Source: Gossypium raimondii (lineage: Eukaryota; Streptophyta; Magnoliopsida; Malvales; Malvaceae). From it: 64,000 nucleotides of DNA. Position numbers and translations under genes: made by a program. The notes beneath the pieces are model-generated. The model saw only the letters and a program-made list of their open reading frames with translations. It was not told where the DNA came from and ran no database searches. Position 1 is the first letter of the stretch. Every line of letters starts with the position of its first letter. The stretch covers positions 6,143,001 through 6,207,000 of the forward strand of contig NC_068573.1 of assembly GCF_025698545.1 (NCBI RefSeq), given 5' to 3'. This document shows positions 21,028 through 32,620 of this stretch, one piece after another.

Positions 21028-21870
21028 ATATTTATATTAGATATCGGCTGATTTCTCTAGTATTTTTATCTTTTGTATAAAATCTAGAAAAAATTTGATG
21101 CTTATGATGGGATTTAAACCCAAAATATCAAACATACACTCTCTCAACTTTACCATTTCAACTTGAGGAACATCTACTTTTATGTGAGCTCTTATCAAAT
21201 ATATAGTATAATTATTTTCATGAGTATGCCATAATCTTATTGATAATATCGTCGAATGAGCTAATGTCACAATTTAAATTTCCTTTTACTCAAAGTTTAA
21301 ACTATTTTTATCTTAATTTTGTGCATGTTGCATATGTGTTATTATTATTAGTTTCAAATCTTACATTTTATTATTTATCATATGTTAATTATAAACATTT
21401 ACATGCGTTTTAAATACATGATTTCCACAGACATATACGTGTGATAAAATTTCTAATATAGTTTTACATGTTTGAAATTGTAATGGTTATATTTTAACAT
21501 TTAAATCTTTCAAAACTTTATATAATATAGTTTATATATTCAAATTAAATTTTATAAACAAATTATATTAATCATTTAAATACATTTAAAATTTATATTT
21601 ATATAATGAAATGCAATAAATTATATTTTAATATCTAAAATCTAACTTTTTTCCTTCTTAAAAAGTAGTTTTTAATATCAATAACACCATTTGCTTTTAC
21701 TTATAGTTTACTATCTCTTTGTTGTTCAACACTTGCATATTACAATGGAATCTAAAGGAAGATTTCGAGATATATTTCAGACAACCTAAACTTGGAACAA
21801 TGGTGTTTGGATTTCAGAAAATTTTCCAAATGATAGACGATGTTAGAGCAAGCTTATTGAGCTTAATTGA
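21028..21870. other. AT-rich intergenic DNA
   Basis: I see no gene or bounded repeat. The sequence is A/T-rich up to the PPR gene promoter. Confidence 0.4.
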
Positions 21871-21877
21871 CACCCAA

Positions 21878-21888
21878 ATTTTATATCC
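21878..21888 (+). promoter_or_regulatory. Possible TATA box of the PPR gene
   Basis: TTTTATATCC lies about 70 bp upstream of the PPR start codon. Spacing would give a short leader. The call rests on motif and position only. Confidence 0.3.
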
Positions 21889-21956
21889 TTAAAGGCTTCC
21901 ACTAGACCCTTTAGCTCATAGGTGACACCCCAACATTCAAAAGCCCCAACCCAACC

Positions 21957-23483
21957 ATGAGCCACCACCCCAGCACCACCACCCAAGCCTGGACCCGGTG
22001 CTTAACCCTCTTAAAGCACTGCAGCAAAACAGCTCAAATCAAGCCAATCCATGCCCTTTTAATCACCCAAGGCCTCCACCAAAACCCCTATATCATCAGC
22101 AAACTAATCACCTCCCTTACCTCTCTTTCAACTAGCCTTGGCCTCCACTACTCTTCCCTCATCTTTGACCAGCTTCAAAATCCTAACTTATATATCTACA
22201 ATGCCCTCATTAAAGCTCACTCTAACAGCCCTCACCCTCGAACTTCCTTTCATTACTTCAATCTCCTCTTAAATGAAGAAACTTTAAGACCCGATTGCCA
22301 AACCTTTAGCTCGATTCTTGTTTCTTGTGCCAAAACTTGCTCTTTGATTTCAGGAAAGCAAATCCAAAACTGGGTATTTAAGAACGGAGTGTTTTCATCA
22401 GATTCTTATGTTCAAACAGGGGTTATTAGGCTTTACGTTGAAACCAAGCTGTGGGGTGATGCAAGGAAAGTGTTCGATGAAATTACTTTCGTTGATGTTG
22501 TTAAGTGGAATGTGGTTATGAGTGGGTTAATACGGTGTGGTTTAGGGACTCAAGCTTTGGGTTTGTTTAAGGAAATGTTGGTTGACGGTTTGGAGCCTGA
22601 CGAGTTTTGTTTGACCACAGCTCTGACAGCTTGTGCACAAAGTGGGAATCTTTGGGAAGGGAGATGGATTCACGAGTATGTGAAGAAAAGGAAAAATCAT
22701 TTGGGACTTGATGTGTTTACTGGAACAGCTCTTGTTGATATGTATGCAAAGTGTGGATGTTTAGACTTGGCCATGGAAGTTTTCCAAGGGATGACTAAAA
22801 GAAATGTATTTTCATGGGCAGCCATGATTGGAGGTTTTGCAGTTCATGGTCATGCAATGGAAGCCATTCATTATTTTGAAAAGATGCAAACTTATGGTGT
22901 TAGGCCTGATGGGGTTGTTCTTCTTAGCGTTTTAACTGCATGTAGGCATGCAGGCTTAGCTGAGGAAGGTTTATTTTTGTTGAATAACATGGAACATCAA
23001 TATAAGATTATGCCCAAACATGAACATTATAGTTGTGTGGTGGACTTGCTTTGCAGGGTAGGTAGATTTGATGAAGCTCTAAAGCTCATAAAACTAATGC
23101 CTATGAAACCGCTCGCATCGGTCTGGGGCGCTTTATTGAATGGTTGTCGGATTCATAACAATGTTGAGCTAGCTGAGCTTGCTGTTAAAGAGCTTCTAGA
23201 GGTTGAAGATTGTGACAAGGATGAAGAAGATGCAGCTCTTGTGCAGCTATCCAACATTTACTTTAGTTCTCAGAAAAGTGAAGATGGTTATAGGATCCGT
23301 AGGATGATCGGTGATACAGGACTCAAGAAAGCACCAGGTTGCAGCATGATCGAGGTTGATGGTAGGACAACAGAATTCGTTTCCACAACAGAATTCGTTT
23401 CCGGTGATGTATCGCATCCACTCCATTTTCAAATACATGCTATACTGAGGCTACTCTTCCCTGAGGACCCTGACACCTTGTAG
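21957..23483 (+). CDS. Pentatricopeptide repeat protein, PLS subfamily, E class
   Basis: A single uninterrupted exon encodes 508 aa. Helical PPR units run from about residue 14 to 385; recognisable ones include NLYIYNALIKAHSNS, DSYVQTGVIRLYVETKLWGDARKVFDEI, DVVKWNVVMSGLIRCG, DVFTGTALVDMYAKCGCLDLAMEVFQGM, NVFSWAAMIGGFAVHGHAMEAIHYFEKM and YSCVVDLLCRVGRFDEALKLI. The C-terminus (from about 387, SVWGALLNGCRIHNNVELAE to GLKKAPGCSMIEVDG) is an E/E+ region, and no DYW deaminase domain follows. E-class PPR proteins bind organellar RNA and usually recruit a DYW partner for C-to-U editing; target and organelle cannot be told from sequence alone. An 18-bp perfect tandem duplication (23367-23402) gives a doubled TTEFVS. 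The ATG was chosen because it is the first in frame and close to a TATA-like box. Confidence 0.92.
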   Translation: MSHHPSTTTQAWTRCLTLLKHCSKTAQIKPIHALLITQGLHQNPYIISKLITSLTSLSTSLGLHYSSLIFDQLQNPNLYIYNALIKAHSNSPHPRTSFHYFNLLLNEETLRPDCQTFSSILVSCAKTCSLISGKQIQNWVFKNGVFSSDSYVQTGVIRLYVETKLWGDARKVFDEITFVDVVKWNVVMSGLIRCGLGTQALGLFKEMLVDGLEPDEFCLTTALTACAQSGNLWEGRWIHEYVKKRKNHLGLDVFTGTALVDMYAKCGCLDLAMEVFQGMTKRNVFSWAAMIGGFAVHGHAMEAIHYFEKMQTYGVRPDGVVLLSVLTACRHAGLAEEGLFLLNNMEHQYKIMPKHEHYSCVVDLLCRVGRFDEALKLIKLMPMKPLASVWGALLNGCRIHNNVELAELAVKELLEVEDCDKDEEDAALVQLSNIYFSSQKSEDGYRIRRMIGDTGLKKAPGCSMIEVDGRTTEFVSTTEFVSGDVSHPLHFQIHAILRLLFPEDPDTL

Positions 23484-23584
23484 ACTATATGGATCTCAGC
23501 AAATGGCAATAGTGTCTGCACATTGCAAATTGACAAACCTAAGAATTGCTTCCAACGATGTTGCCGATAAGGAGCTCTTTGTCT

Positions 23585-23945
23585 CTGTTGAGGGGAGGTT
23601 GGTCTCGACCCTCAACAGAAAGTATTGTTCTTATGTTGGGGTTTTGTCTCCCATACTCCGAAGAAAGCCCAAAAGGTTTCATAGAATTTTGGGAGCGCCT
23701 TAGTTGTTGGAGATACAACCTACAAGCTCACGGAAGAGGTGTCAATAATGTACTATTGTGCGTAATATTAATTATGTATATTGTGCCTACCGGGGTTCAA
23801 ACCACCAACCAAGGCATCTATAGCCCTTGCAAGCTTGTAGGCCTTATTTTAATCAACCGAGGCGCTCCTTGAAGTACAAGAGACAAAACCCCGACACAAA
23901 AATAATATTTTCCGTTGAGGGTCTGGACCAACCTCCCCTCAACAG
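23585..23945. repeat. Foldback (inverted-repeat) element downstream of the PPR gene
   Basis: The left arm starts CTGTTGAGGGGAGGTTGGTC (23585) and the right arm, on the other strand, CTGTTGAGGGGAGGTTGGTC (23945). Both arms contain the sequence GACCCTCAAC.GAAA.TATT and GGGGTTTTGTCTC, and both end at GGAGCGCCT (about 23702 and 23861). Arm length is about 85-118 bp, with a loop of about 160 bp. It begins only 102 bp past the PPR stop codon, so it may lie in that gene's 3' UTR. TCT flanks both ends, but a 3-bp match is weak evidence for a TSD. Confidence 0.7.
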
Positions 23946-26635
23946 TCTCCCTTCTATCAGATTTGATAAAGATGGTAGCAATAAATTCTTTATTACAATG
24001 GAGCCAGCTGAGCCATTTCTTGTAATTTTTATCTAAGTGACCATTTCTTACCAACTATCAATAACTTTCTTGTTTGTGCTAACAATTTTGCACTGATTTA
24101 TTTACAAAGCTAGTTCATTTTTTTTTTCTTTGAACAATGCAATGGCCATAGTTGTTTCTTATTTAACAGAAGTAAAATTGCAGTTCATGGTCTTTTAATC
24201 TGCTGGGAGTTGACATAGAGAGTTACAAATGACAGCAAAAACTTTGAAGAACATACTGAAACAATATGTTCTTCACCAAGAAACATGTTTGTGTTTACTA
24301 ATGATATGATGAAAGGAAGAAATTTACTGGCAGAAATGTTTAATGTTGGAGTTTGGAGCACTTCCATTGGAAAATGGACTCTCCAACATTGTGATGATAG
24401 GGCCCAATAGGCTTTTCTTTGAATCATAATCCACATTTTTTCTTTTTAGTAATTTCAGTTGAAGTTCTATTTTGTACCAAAAGCTTACCTTCCGATGTTA
24501 ACACAAAAACTCAAATTCTGGATCTTGAAACCACTTATTTTCTAATGTTTATGTTGACATGCATAATTACAAAAAGCATCAACGTATTGGTTATCTTCCC
24601 GGTAGATATGCTAAATATGACTACACTGGAAACTCGTCAACATAAATTTGCAATCATGGATGTGGGAATCAAGCAACAAAATCTTAGGAGAGTATATTTA
24701 CTAGTAGATAGTTGTTGGTTTTTACTTAAATATTTGTTCAAAATATTTCCAAAAACAGTAAGCTTCGATGTCTTGGAGTACCGAAATTCCTAGGGGTTGT
24801 ACTCATACTTGGCCCGAAGTACAAATTCTTGGGGTCGTGTACCGATATTTGCCTCTCTTGGTTCAAAATTTTAGCTACTGTTTGAGGAGGTACTAAAATT
24901 AGTGGTCTGAGTATCTATACTCAACTTAAAAGGTATCGATACTTAAGCTTGAGGTATCAATACCTAAGTCTAGATTTACAGAAAATATGCCAAAACTATG
25001 AAGCAAAACATGCATTAAAACATACCAAAATGTACTAGGCATAAACCCAACATTTTACCAACATATGTAATATCCAATAATACATCAAAACACATTTACA
25101 AATTAGCATACATCAACTTCTTGGAATCTACTGCGTTTAGTGTAGTTATTTTGATAATAATGTTTGTAATTTTTCAAATAGATTAGTTAGTAAAATTCCA
25201 TGGTTAAAATTTTTATCTTTTATATTTTTATCCTCAATATTTTTTGTATGAAAAGCAAAATGCATATACAAATATTAGCTCATTGGTTACCTAACGTTTA
25301 ACTAATATTACATTTTTTCATGTGATCAGGTTGTGATGTGAGAAGACAACTTATATTATTAGGTAATATAAATGGTTCATAGTCTGAAGAATCAAAATTG
25401 AGCAAATTGATTCAAGGGATTATTATGTTTTCTATCAAGTCCAATTGGGGATTCCTTGCCTTGGGTATCAAAATGAACTATTCCCCAAAAAATAGACATA
25501 AATGTGATTGTCTAGATTAACAATACAACGAAAATTTATCCTAAATCCATTTATGGATCCATTCACTTGTGACATTCATAGTGTAGCTTCCCTCAATCCT
25601 AAGTAAGTAATTGACTATATTTATGTAACTCGTATATTTTAATATATTAAAACACGAGTTCAATTGGTAATAGGGCAAAAAAACTACTATGTTGAGTATA
25701 CAAAAAAAGGTATTCTCTCAATATTTTGTTTAATATTTTAAGTAAAAAATTATTTACAATAATGAAATTCATAATTCAATAAAGAGTAAATGGTATTCTC
25801 TCATTGACATTATATGGTTTACGAAAAAAGAAACGTGACAATGAGTCATTTGTTTGAGACTAATATTTTCGTTACTATTTGTCAATAATGATTTTTTTCA
25901 TGGTGAAAGATACAACAATAACTATGAAATAAAACATATGATACATATGAAATAAATAAATGAATGTACTAAAATTTATATAAATCTATGCCAAATGTTT
26001 ACATTGTAAGTATTTATAACCTATGGTCTACAAAATAAATACTAACTTCTAACTTTTATGGTACATGTTAGGAAAAATATGAACAAAAAGAATTATTTTT
26101 AATATTTTGAGAAGAGAGAAGGAACTAATAAAGAAATTAAAATTACATAAAAGAATACTTAATTTGAAAACTATAATTATTTAATATATAAGCAATAAAA
26201 TATTTAAATATTTAATAAATGAGAATTTTATTTTATTTTCATGTATATTCATATATAAACTATTTAAAACAATATAATTAAACAATTAGTTTAATAAATT
26301 TAAAATTATATTTATAATAAGTTTCTTATTGAAAAAGCATAATAAGTTTTGAGGAAAAAATATTTTAATAATTATATTTTGCATAACTTTTATTAATAAC
26401 TAAATCATTAAAGCTTAACCCCATACTTTGAAACACGGTCATATGTTATTTTCCTTGCATTCGTCAATCTTCGCCACATCTCTCCCAATTCAACTTTCTT
26501 TCTTCTTTATAAAAGTAAACCAAATAGTCAAAAGGAAGTTAGAAAAAGGTTTACAACTTTTTGGTATAAAGAATAGTATATAGTATATACTTTTGCAGTA
26601 TATTTTTTTTATTCTATAAGTAGTTTTAAAAAATG
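23946..26635. other. Intergenic DNA, few recognisable features
   Basis: No gene could be supported. At 24760-24970 there are repeated GGTATCGATACTT/GAGGTATCAATACC motifs and GGGGTTGTACTCATACTTGG, which resemble copia LTR debris. The remainder is AT-rich without a boundary I can define. Confidence 0.4.
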
Positions 26636-26636
26636 A

Positions 26637-26751
26637 TATGTACTTTATTGGCACCGATATTATTGTCAATACAGAAGGACGTAGGTTTGAGTATCTTTCT
26701 CTTTGTGGGTTGGAGAGAAGATATGTCTCTTTTAAACATTATGTCAAAAAA
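26637..26751 (+). mobile_element. SINE-like copy
   Basis: It starts TATTGGCACCGATATTATTG, continues TCAATACAGAAGGACGTAGGTTTGAGTATC (B-box-like GTAGGTTTGAGT), then CTTTGTGGGTTGGAGAGAAG, and ends CATTATGTCAAAAAAATA. The same order of blocks (CAATACAGGAGGATGTGGGTTCGAGT, ATGGGTTGAGGAGGGG, ATTGTGTCAAAAAA) occurs at 59.32-59.44 kb, which supports a shared tRNA-derived SINE family ending in poly(A). Confidence 0.55.
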
Positions 26752-27382
26752 ATATAGATATTTTTTTATATTTTTGTAAGATACTTGTCAATTACTGGTC
26801 TTACATATGAAGTCTAAAAACTCTCTATAAATAATTTGCCTAAATTCTCATATTAAAAATTTTATTAATAAACCTTAAAAATAATTACACAAATAAATTG
26901 ACTGCAAATTAAGCTTTTAAGATTTAACATATAAAATGCGGTAAAGGAGAATATTGCAAGTTTTATTCTTCATTTATTTTTGGAAGGTTGAACCTTTCTT
27001 TTGGAAAAAAAAATAGCCGGCAGACTCTACCAAAATAAATTCAAAGTCACCTGTCAACAACCTCGGCCCAATCTCACCCACCTTTTCTACTCAGAATCTA
27101 ATAAATTTATGAGAAATTATTTAATACATTTTCGGTGGAATTTTTAGATTTTACAAGTCCATTAGAGATTCACAAGTATTTTATAAAAATAAAATTTAAA
27201 AAATACATATTAATTTTTAAAATTACTTGGGAAATAAAAAAATTAGATTATCAGTGTACCAAATACTCATCCAAAATTTTTATGTATTTACTTTTTAAGT
27301 TTTAAGTTTAAGGGTGAAATCCAGTTATGCAAGTAAAATTTAATGTCCTGTTCAGTTACTAGTCTAATAATATAATAAAATA

Positions 27383-27429
<47 letters not shown>

Positions 27430-28660
27430 CAATAGTTAGATATATAATCTAGAAAAATGAGGAAAAGTTCGTAAACATTTTCAAAATAAGTAAAAAAAAG
27501 TTCTTTCTCTTTTCCTAAAACGAGTCATGTGAGTAATTAAAATTATAGATTGAAATTAGTTTGTTTCTAACTCATATACTAAAATAAATAATACTCCTAC
27601 TAAATGTAACATAAGTATATTTATATGCTTTCATTTTAATAATTAATATTTTATTGATTCGATTGTTAAAGTTATTTATATGATTGTATTTATCATATAT
27701 GTAAATTTTTTACTTGATACGATATCTATGTCATCCGTTCAAAATACTAACAGGTAAAATATTATTTTTAATATATATTTAATAGTTGAAATTATTTTAT
27801 GTATCTTTCAAAAGCGAGTATTTTATAGGAAACAAATAAATAAATATGTTTAATTTGAGAAAATGTTTGGTACACTACCAGTAGAATTTAAAAATTATAA
27901 AGATATAGATTATTAAAATAGTGAAATTACATTTTACTATCATAAAAATATACAATTTAATTTACTTCAAATTTTCTAACTCTGCGACAGCATGAATATG
28001 ACATCAAATGTGATGACTGACTCTTTAAAATATTAATCAAAAGTTATAAAAGTAAAGTTATAAAAGTGTATGTTTCAAATATATATATATATATAAAATT
28101 CAATGAACAAAATATATGCAACTAGTTTTTTTATGCGATACACGAGTTAATTGTATGTATTAATTAATTATTTTTATTATTTTTATTTTAAAAAATTAAA
28201 ATACAATAATACATATATTTAAGTGTTAATATTTGATACTCGACAGTATGCTTTTTTTATTTCACAAATAATCTTAAAAATTAACACGTGTCTATTTTTA
28301 AAATATTAATTTTAATATTTTATTATACTTAATTCTAGTTGAAAATCAATATTTTAGTTAAGTAAAAAAAAGATAGTACAGCTAATATTAAAACCTGGAA
28401 AGTAGAAAAGTTGTAAGTGAAAATGAAAGATACATTTAACCTAATGGCTAAAAAGAAGATTGAAAACTTTGCAATCACTTTTAATAGGTAATCATTTATT
28501 AAATTTAATGATAATTAATAAACATTAATAGCACCAATGTCGTATGATTTAATTAACAAACATTAAACAAAATCAATCTAAAATATAAGACAATTTTACT
28601 AAAAAAAATGAAATTTCAACTCCCCATATTATAATAGTTTATATTAAATCAATTTCCATG
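26752..28660. other. AT-rich DNA with a (TA)n microsatellite at 27382-27428
   Basis: A run of about 22 TA dinucleotides lies at 27382-27428. A shorter TA run lies at 28080-28095. The sequence at 27130-27200 (GGAATTTTTAGATTTTACAAGTCCATTAGAGATTCACAAGT) is a copy of the dispersed repeat noted at 15.84-16.05 kb. No gene is visible. Confidence 0.5.
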
Positions 28661-28664
28661 ATTT

Positions 28665-29310
28665 TTGCTAGTGTTTCGAATTTCGAATTTCGAGTTAATC
28701 GAATCAAATTATTCTAATTATTTGAGTCAACTCGAATAAGAAATTCGAGTTTCGAGTTCGAATCGAGTTAAATTTTACAATTCGAATAACTCGAATAATC
28801 CGAATAACAGATTGGTGTAAATACTCTTTTGGTCTCTGTCAAGTTTGAAGATGAGCAAATCGGTCTCTCTCGCTCAACAAAACTTACAAAAAATTCAAAA
28901 TAAATTTTATAAAAATTCTGAAACTTATATTTTTTTAAAAATTATAAAAATTTCAAAAAATATATAAAGAAAGTTCAAAAATTAAAAATTTTCTAGAATA
29001 ATAATTTTGGGACCTAAATAAGTTGATTAATTATTCAAGTTTATCATACTAAAGTATTTTTTTATTATTTTGCTTTGATTTTTAAAAAAATATATATGGT
29101 TTCAAATTTATATGCTTTAACATGGAATTAATTATATTGTAACAATATTTTAATTTGACATGTTTAATATTTTAATTTAACTTGAACAATTTCACTCAGC
29201 TCGATTTGAAAAAAAAATTCAAATCAAGTTAAGATGATAAAATAGGATTCGTTAATTTGATTAACTCGAAATTTTTTTACTCGATCCGATTGAACGCTCA
29301 CCCTTAAAAG
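28665..29310. repeat. TCGA-rich dispersed repeat, probably a non-autonomous DNA transposon
   Basis: The left part (28675-28805) is dense in TTCGAATTTCGAGTTAATCGAATC-type sequence, and the right part (29195-29308) carries GATTAACTCGAAA and ends TCCGATTGAACGCTCACCCTTA. The arrangement of TCGAGTTAATC on the left and GATTAACTCGA on the right is that of degenerate inverted ends. Similar repeats are common in plant genomes, but I cannot define the exact termini or TSD. Confidence 0.45.
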
Positions 29311-30730
29311 TAACACAATTCCAGCTCATGTCAAATAAATATATGACAAAAACTTTAATCGCCACTCTATTTAAATCAAGATTAATATTGCTGTTCTTAA
29401 AAAAGGGAAAGCAAAGTTCGAAATGAGAATCACCTTAATGTGGATTTCATATAAATATAAATTCAACACCTATAATTTAATATTTCTAAATACTATAAAA
29501 AAACTATTAATTGTTAAGTTATACTTATTAATAATTTGATAAATAAAATATTTGATAAATTGGAAAAATAAATAGAATTCAATTTAATAACTAAAATAAA
29601 TATTTGATAAATAAAATTAATTATTAATATTTTTATAAAATACATAGATAGAATTCAAAAATGCGAAGAAAAATTGAACTCAAAATTAAATTGGAAAAAC
29701 AGAAAAAAAACTATTTTAAAATTGTTCTATAAACCACTGTTTTAAATTGTAAAACAAATTGTTTTACACATGTTTTCTTTTAAATAAATATTAAACATTA
29801 TCTTAATTGTAAAAGTGTATTAAACTTAAAAAATTGACAATACACGTGGCATTTATTTAGAGCCTCAAATGTCGTTATTTTAAACTACACGACGTCAACA
29901 TTGTCATTGATCCTAGATCTTGTAATATATAATAAATTAATTTATTTATTAAATACGATGCACGAGTTAATTATACGTATTAATTGAATTGCACTTAATT
30001 ATTTTTATGAATCTATTTAATTTTTATAATGATTCACTAATAATTTAATTACGAAATTAAACTATGTTGATGAGAATCGATGTAGAACTAATTGTAATTA
30101 AATCATATATTTATAATGGTTTAGAACTTTTTACTTGATTTTTATCAAATAAGTCACATTTCTTCTTTAATCTTGTTGAGATTTGACAACAAAAAACAAT
30201 TTGGTTCTTTCTTAATCATGTTGTTTTCTATTTGTTTAAAATGTCATTTTTCGAATCCAAGAAAACTCATCATAATTATTTATTCTTCTTGACTTAAAAA
30301 AGCAATTTTCTCCATTATAAAATTGAAGAAAAAAGAGAGAAAAAAAAACACACGAGTCAATGGACGAAGTTGTCGTTAGAATTAAAGAGAAAAAAGAAAA
30401 AGGGAAAAAATAAACTAAAAATTTACCCAGCCCCACACGCCCAGAAGTCGCAAAAACTTAAATGCAGAGTAGTAAATAGCACACCTACACCGATCGTACA
30501 TCTCGTACCTATAATAAAACGAAAATTTGATGTATCGGCAGAAAATGATGTGGTAAATTTTAATAATATGTAAATTTTAAAAGTTATTTATGATTTTAGG
30601 TTTTTTTAACATTTAGAGAAATAAATCAATCTTACATAAAGAAACAGAAAACATATATTGTAAAATGTGTTTTCAGCTGACGTTGCAAGAAAGTAGGATA
30701 TGTTTTTTTTAACACATTAATTTTTTTTTT
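29311..30730. other. AT-rich intergenic DNA
   Basis: No gene supported. A segment at 29955-30007 (CGATGCACGAGTTAATTATACGTATTAATT) repeats, with changes, a segment at 28134-28175 (CGATACACGAGTTAATTGTATGTATTAATT), indicating another dispersed repeat. Confidence 0.4.
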
Positions 30731-30734
30731 TTGT

Positions 30735-31273
30735 AACGAAGTAGTACCGTGAAGGAAGGGTGAAAAGAACCCCCGTCGAGGAGTGAAATAGAATATTAAA
30801 CCGTAAGCTCCCAAGCAGTGGGAGGAGCCCAGGGCTCTGCCCGCGTGCCTGTTGAAGAATGAGCCGACGACTCATAGGTAGTGGCTTGGTTAAGGGAATC
30901 CGTCGGAGCCGTTGCGAAAGTGAGTCTTCATAGGGCAATTGTCACTGCTTATGGACCTGAACCTGGGTGATCTATCCATGACCAGGATGAAGCTTGGGTG
31001 AAACTAAGTGAAGGTCCGAATCAACTAATGTTGAATAATCAGCGGATGAGTTGTGGTTAAGGGTGAAATGCCACTCGAACCCAGAGCTAGCTGGTTCTCC
31101 TCGAAATGCGTTGAGGCGTAGCAGTTGACTAGACATCTACGGGTAAAAGCACTGTTTCAGTGCGGGCCGTGAGAGTGGTACCAAATCGAGGTAAACTCTG
31201 AATACTAGATATGACCTCAAAATAACAGGGTCGAGGTCGGCCAGTGAGACAATGGGGGATAAGCTTCATCATG
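30735..31273 (+). pseudogene. Chloroplast 23S rRNA fragment (nuclear plastid DNA, NUPT)
   Basis: About 540 bp match plastid 23S rRNA throughout: ACGAAGTAGTACCGTGAAGG, AAAGAACCCCCGTCGAGGAGTG, CTCCCAAGCAGTGGGAGGAG, CCCGCGTGCCTGTTGAAGAA, ATCTATCCATGACCAGGATG, AATCAGCGGATGAGTTGTGG, CACTCGAACCCAGAGCTAGC, AATGCGTTGAGGCGTAGCAG and CAATGGGGGATAAGCTTCAT. Many differences from the usual plastid sequence are C-to-T or G-to-A, as expected for methylated nuclear DNA after transfer. Both ends stop abruptly in AT-rich nuclear sequence and no other plastid gene adjoins it. It is not a functional rRNA gene. Confidence 0.93.
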
Positions 31274-31278
31274 AGAGA

Positions 31279-31545
31279 TGGTTAAATGTTAGTAGTTTTT
31301 ATCTTTAGAATCCGAATTTGATTCCTCTTCTACCCACATATGTATTTTTTATTCCATATTTTTTTAAACTTTTTTTAATTTTTAATTAATTATTTTAATT
31401 TGTTAATTTTTTTGGTTAGATAGTTAAATAATAGTGATTTCATCATTGAGTTCCAAGTTCAATTCCTCTTCTAAGCAGATTTGTATTTTTTATTCTATAT
31501 TGTTTCAAGCCTTCTTTTATTTTTAATTAATAAATATATTGTTTT
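31279..31545. repeat. Two diverged tandem copies of a ~130-bp unit
   Basis: Both units contain GGTTA(A/G)AT, GTTC/GAATTTGATTCCTCTTCTA-type sequence (AATTTGATTCCTCTTCTACC and AAGTTCAATTCCTCTTCTAA), TTTGTATTTTTTATTC(C/T)ATAT and TTTTTAATTAAT. Units start near 31279 and 31413. They directly follow the plastid rRNA fragment. Confidence 0.55.
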
Positions 31546-32028
31546 CAAGTTTTTATTTTAATTCATCTTTTAATTAATAAATATTTTATTTATAAAATCA
31601 AATAATTATTAAAAATATCATTACTTTTAGTAAATATAATTTTTATATGTGTAATATTTATTTTTCAATCCATATCATGAGCGTAGTAAATTTTAGTATT
31701 ATATATTTTTGTATGCGTATTTCAAGTATTTCACATATAAAAATATTTAAAATATCATACCCACAATGTAGATGAAAAATAATGATATTTGAAATATTTT
31801 ACATAAAAAATAATTATTTCATTTTATAATATTAGAAATCACCATACCCACAATATACATGGAGAAAATAAATATTTGACATATAAATATTATATATAAA
31901 GAAAAATATATCAAAAAATTAGTTGATGTTTTTAAAAAATAAAATATATTTAACATAATGATAAATATATAAAAATATATTTTTATTATATAATTATTAA
32001 TTTATTTATATATATAAAACAACTCAGC
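31546..32028. other. AT-rich DNA
   Basis: No gene or bounded repeat is seen. It ends where gypsy gag sequence abruptly begins at about 32029. Confidence 0.4.
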
Positions 32029-32292
32029 TATATCAGACCGGAGTTGTTCGGTTACCGACCCACAGCTCCCAGATCTAGAATGGGGTCCAGCGACCCTATC
32101 CTCAACATAGCTTGGGACAGCGCATCGTCCCTAGCCAAACGGCTTTGAAACTCCGTCTCAGTAGAAGGCAAAACCGGTGTCTCACTCGTATCTAAATTTG
32201 GCATACTGCCCAGAGAGGAAGACTTAGCTCAAGCCCCCTACAGCCTCTACCACAGCCACGAATACCACGTCCGCGAATTCCACGAGTGCTCA
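32029..32292 (-). pseudogene. Gypsy gag N-terminal remnant
   Basis: On the minus strand an ATG at about 32292 opens MSTRGIRGRGIRGCGRGCRG, the Arg/Gly-rich Gag start of a common cotton gypsy family. A frameshift follows, after which the next part (MPNLDTSETPVLPSTETEF, LARDDALSQAMLRI) is readable in another frame, then further breaks and stops. The sequence ends abruptly at about 32029 in AT-rich DNA, so protease, RT and integrase are missing. Confidence 0.7.
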
Positions 32293-32620
32293 TTGTATAA
32301 TTTGAATTTTATCTACATTATAAAATTTTATCTATCAGTTCTAGTATTTATTAGCAAATATTTTATGCATAAATTATCAGAAGTTTAGAGATGTTTTCAC
32401 AAGTTTCAGTATCTAACTATTTCAGAAAGTACTAACTACAATGTTTTCAGAGTTTTCTAGCTAAGTTCAGAAATACTTACAGGATCGACGCCAGAGACTC
32501 GGTGTACCACATACTTCTTCAAATTATTCAAATTATTTGAAAACCAATTCTTTTTTAAATATAATTTTGGAACCCAAAATCCACAGCTGAGTTTTGTAAT
32601 CTGACTCTGATACCACTAAA
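32293..32620 (-). other. Gypsy 5' untranslated region and primer-binding site
   Basis: On the minus strand TGGTATCAGAG (32615-32605), the initiator-Met primer-binding site, lies five bases inside the LTR end. About 310 bp of untranslated leader then leads to the gag start. This fixes the element's orientation. Confidence 0.7.

Noticed and set aside
30735..31273. Possible nuclear rRNA gene
   Set aside because: The sequence is plastid-type 23S, partial and mutated, without neighbouring 16S, ITS or 5S sequence.
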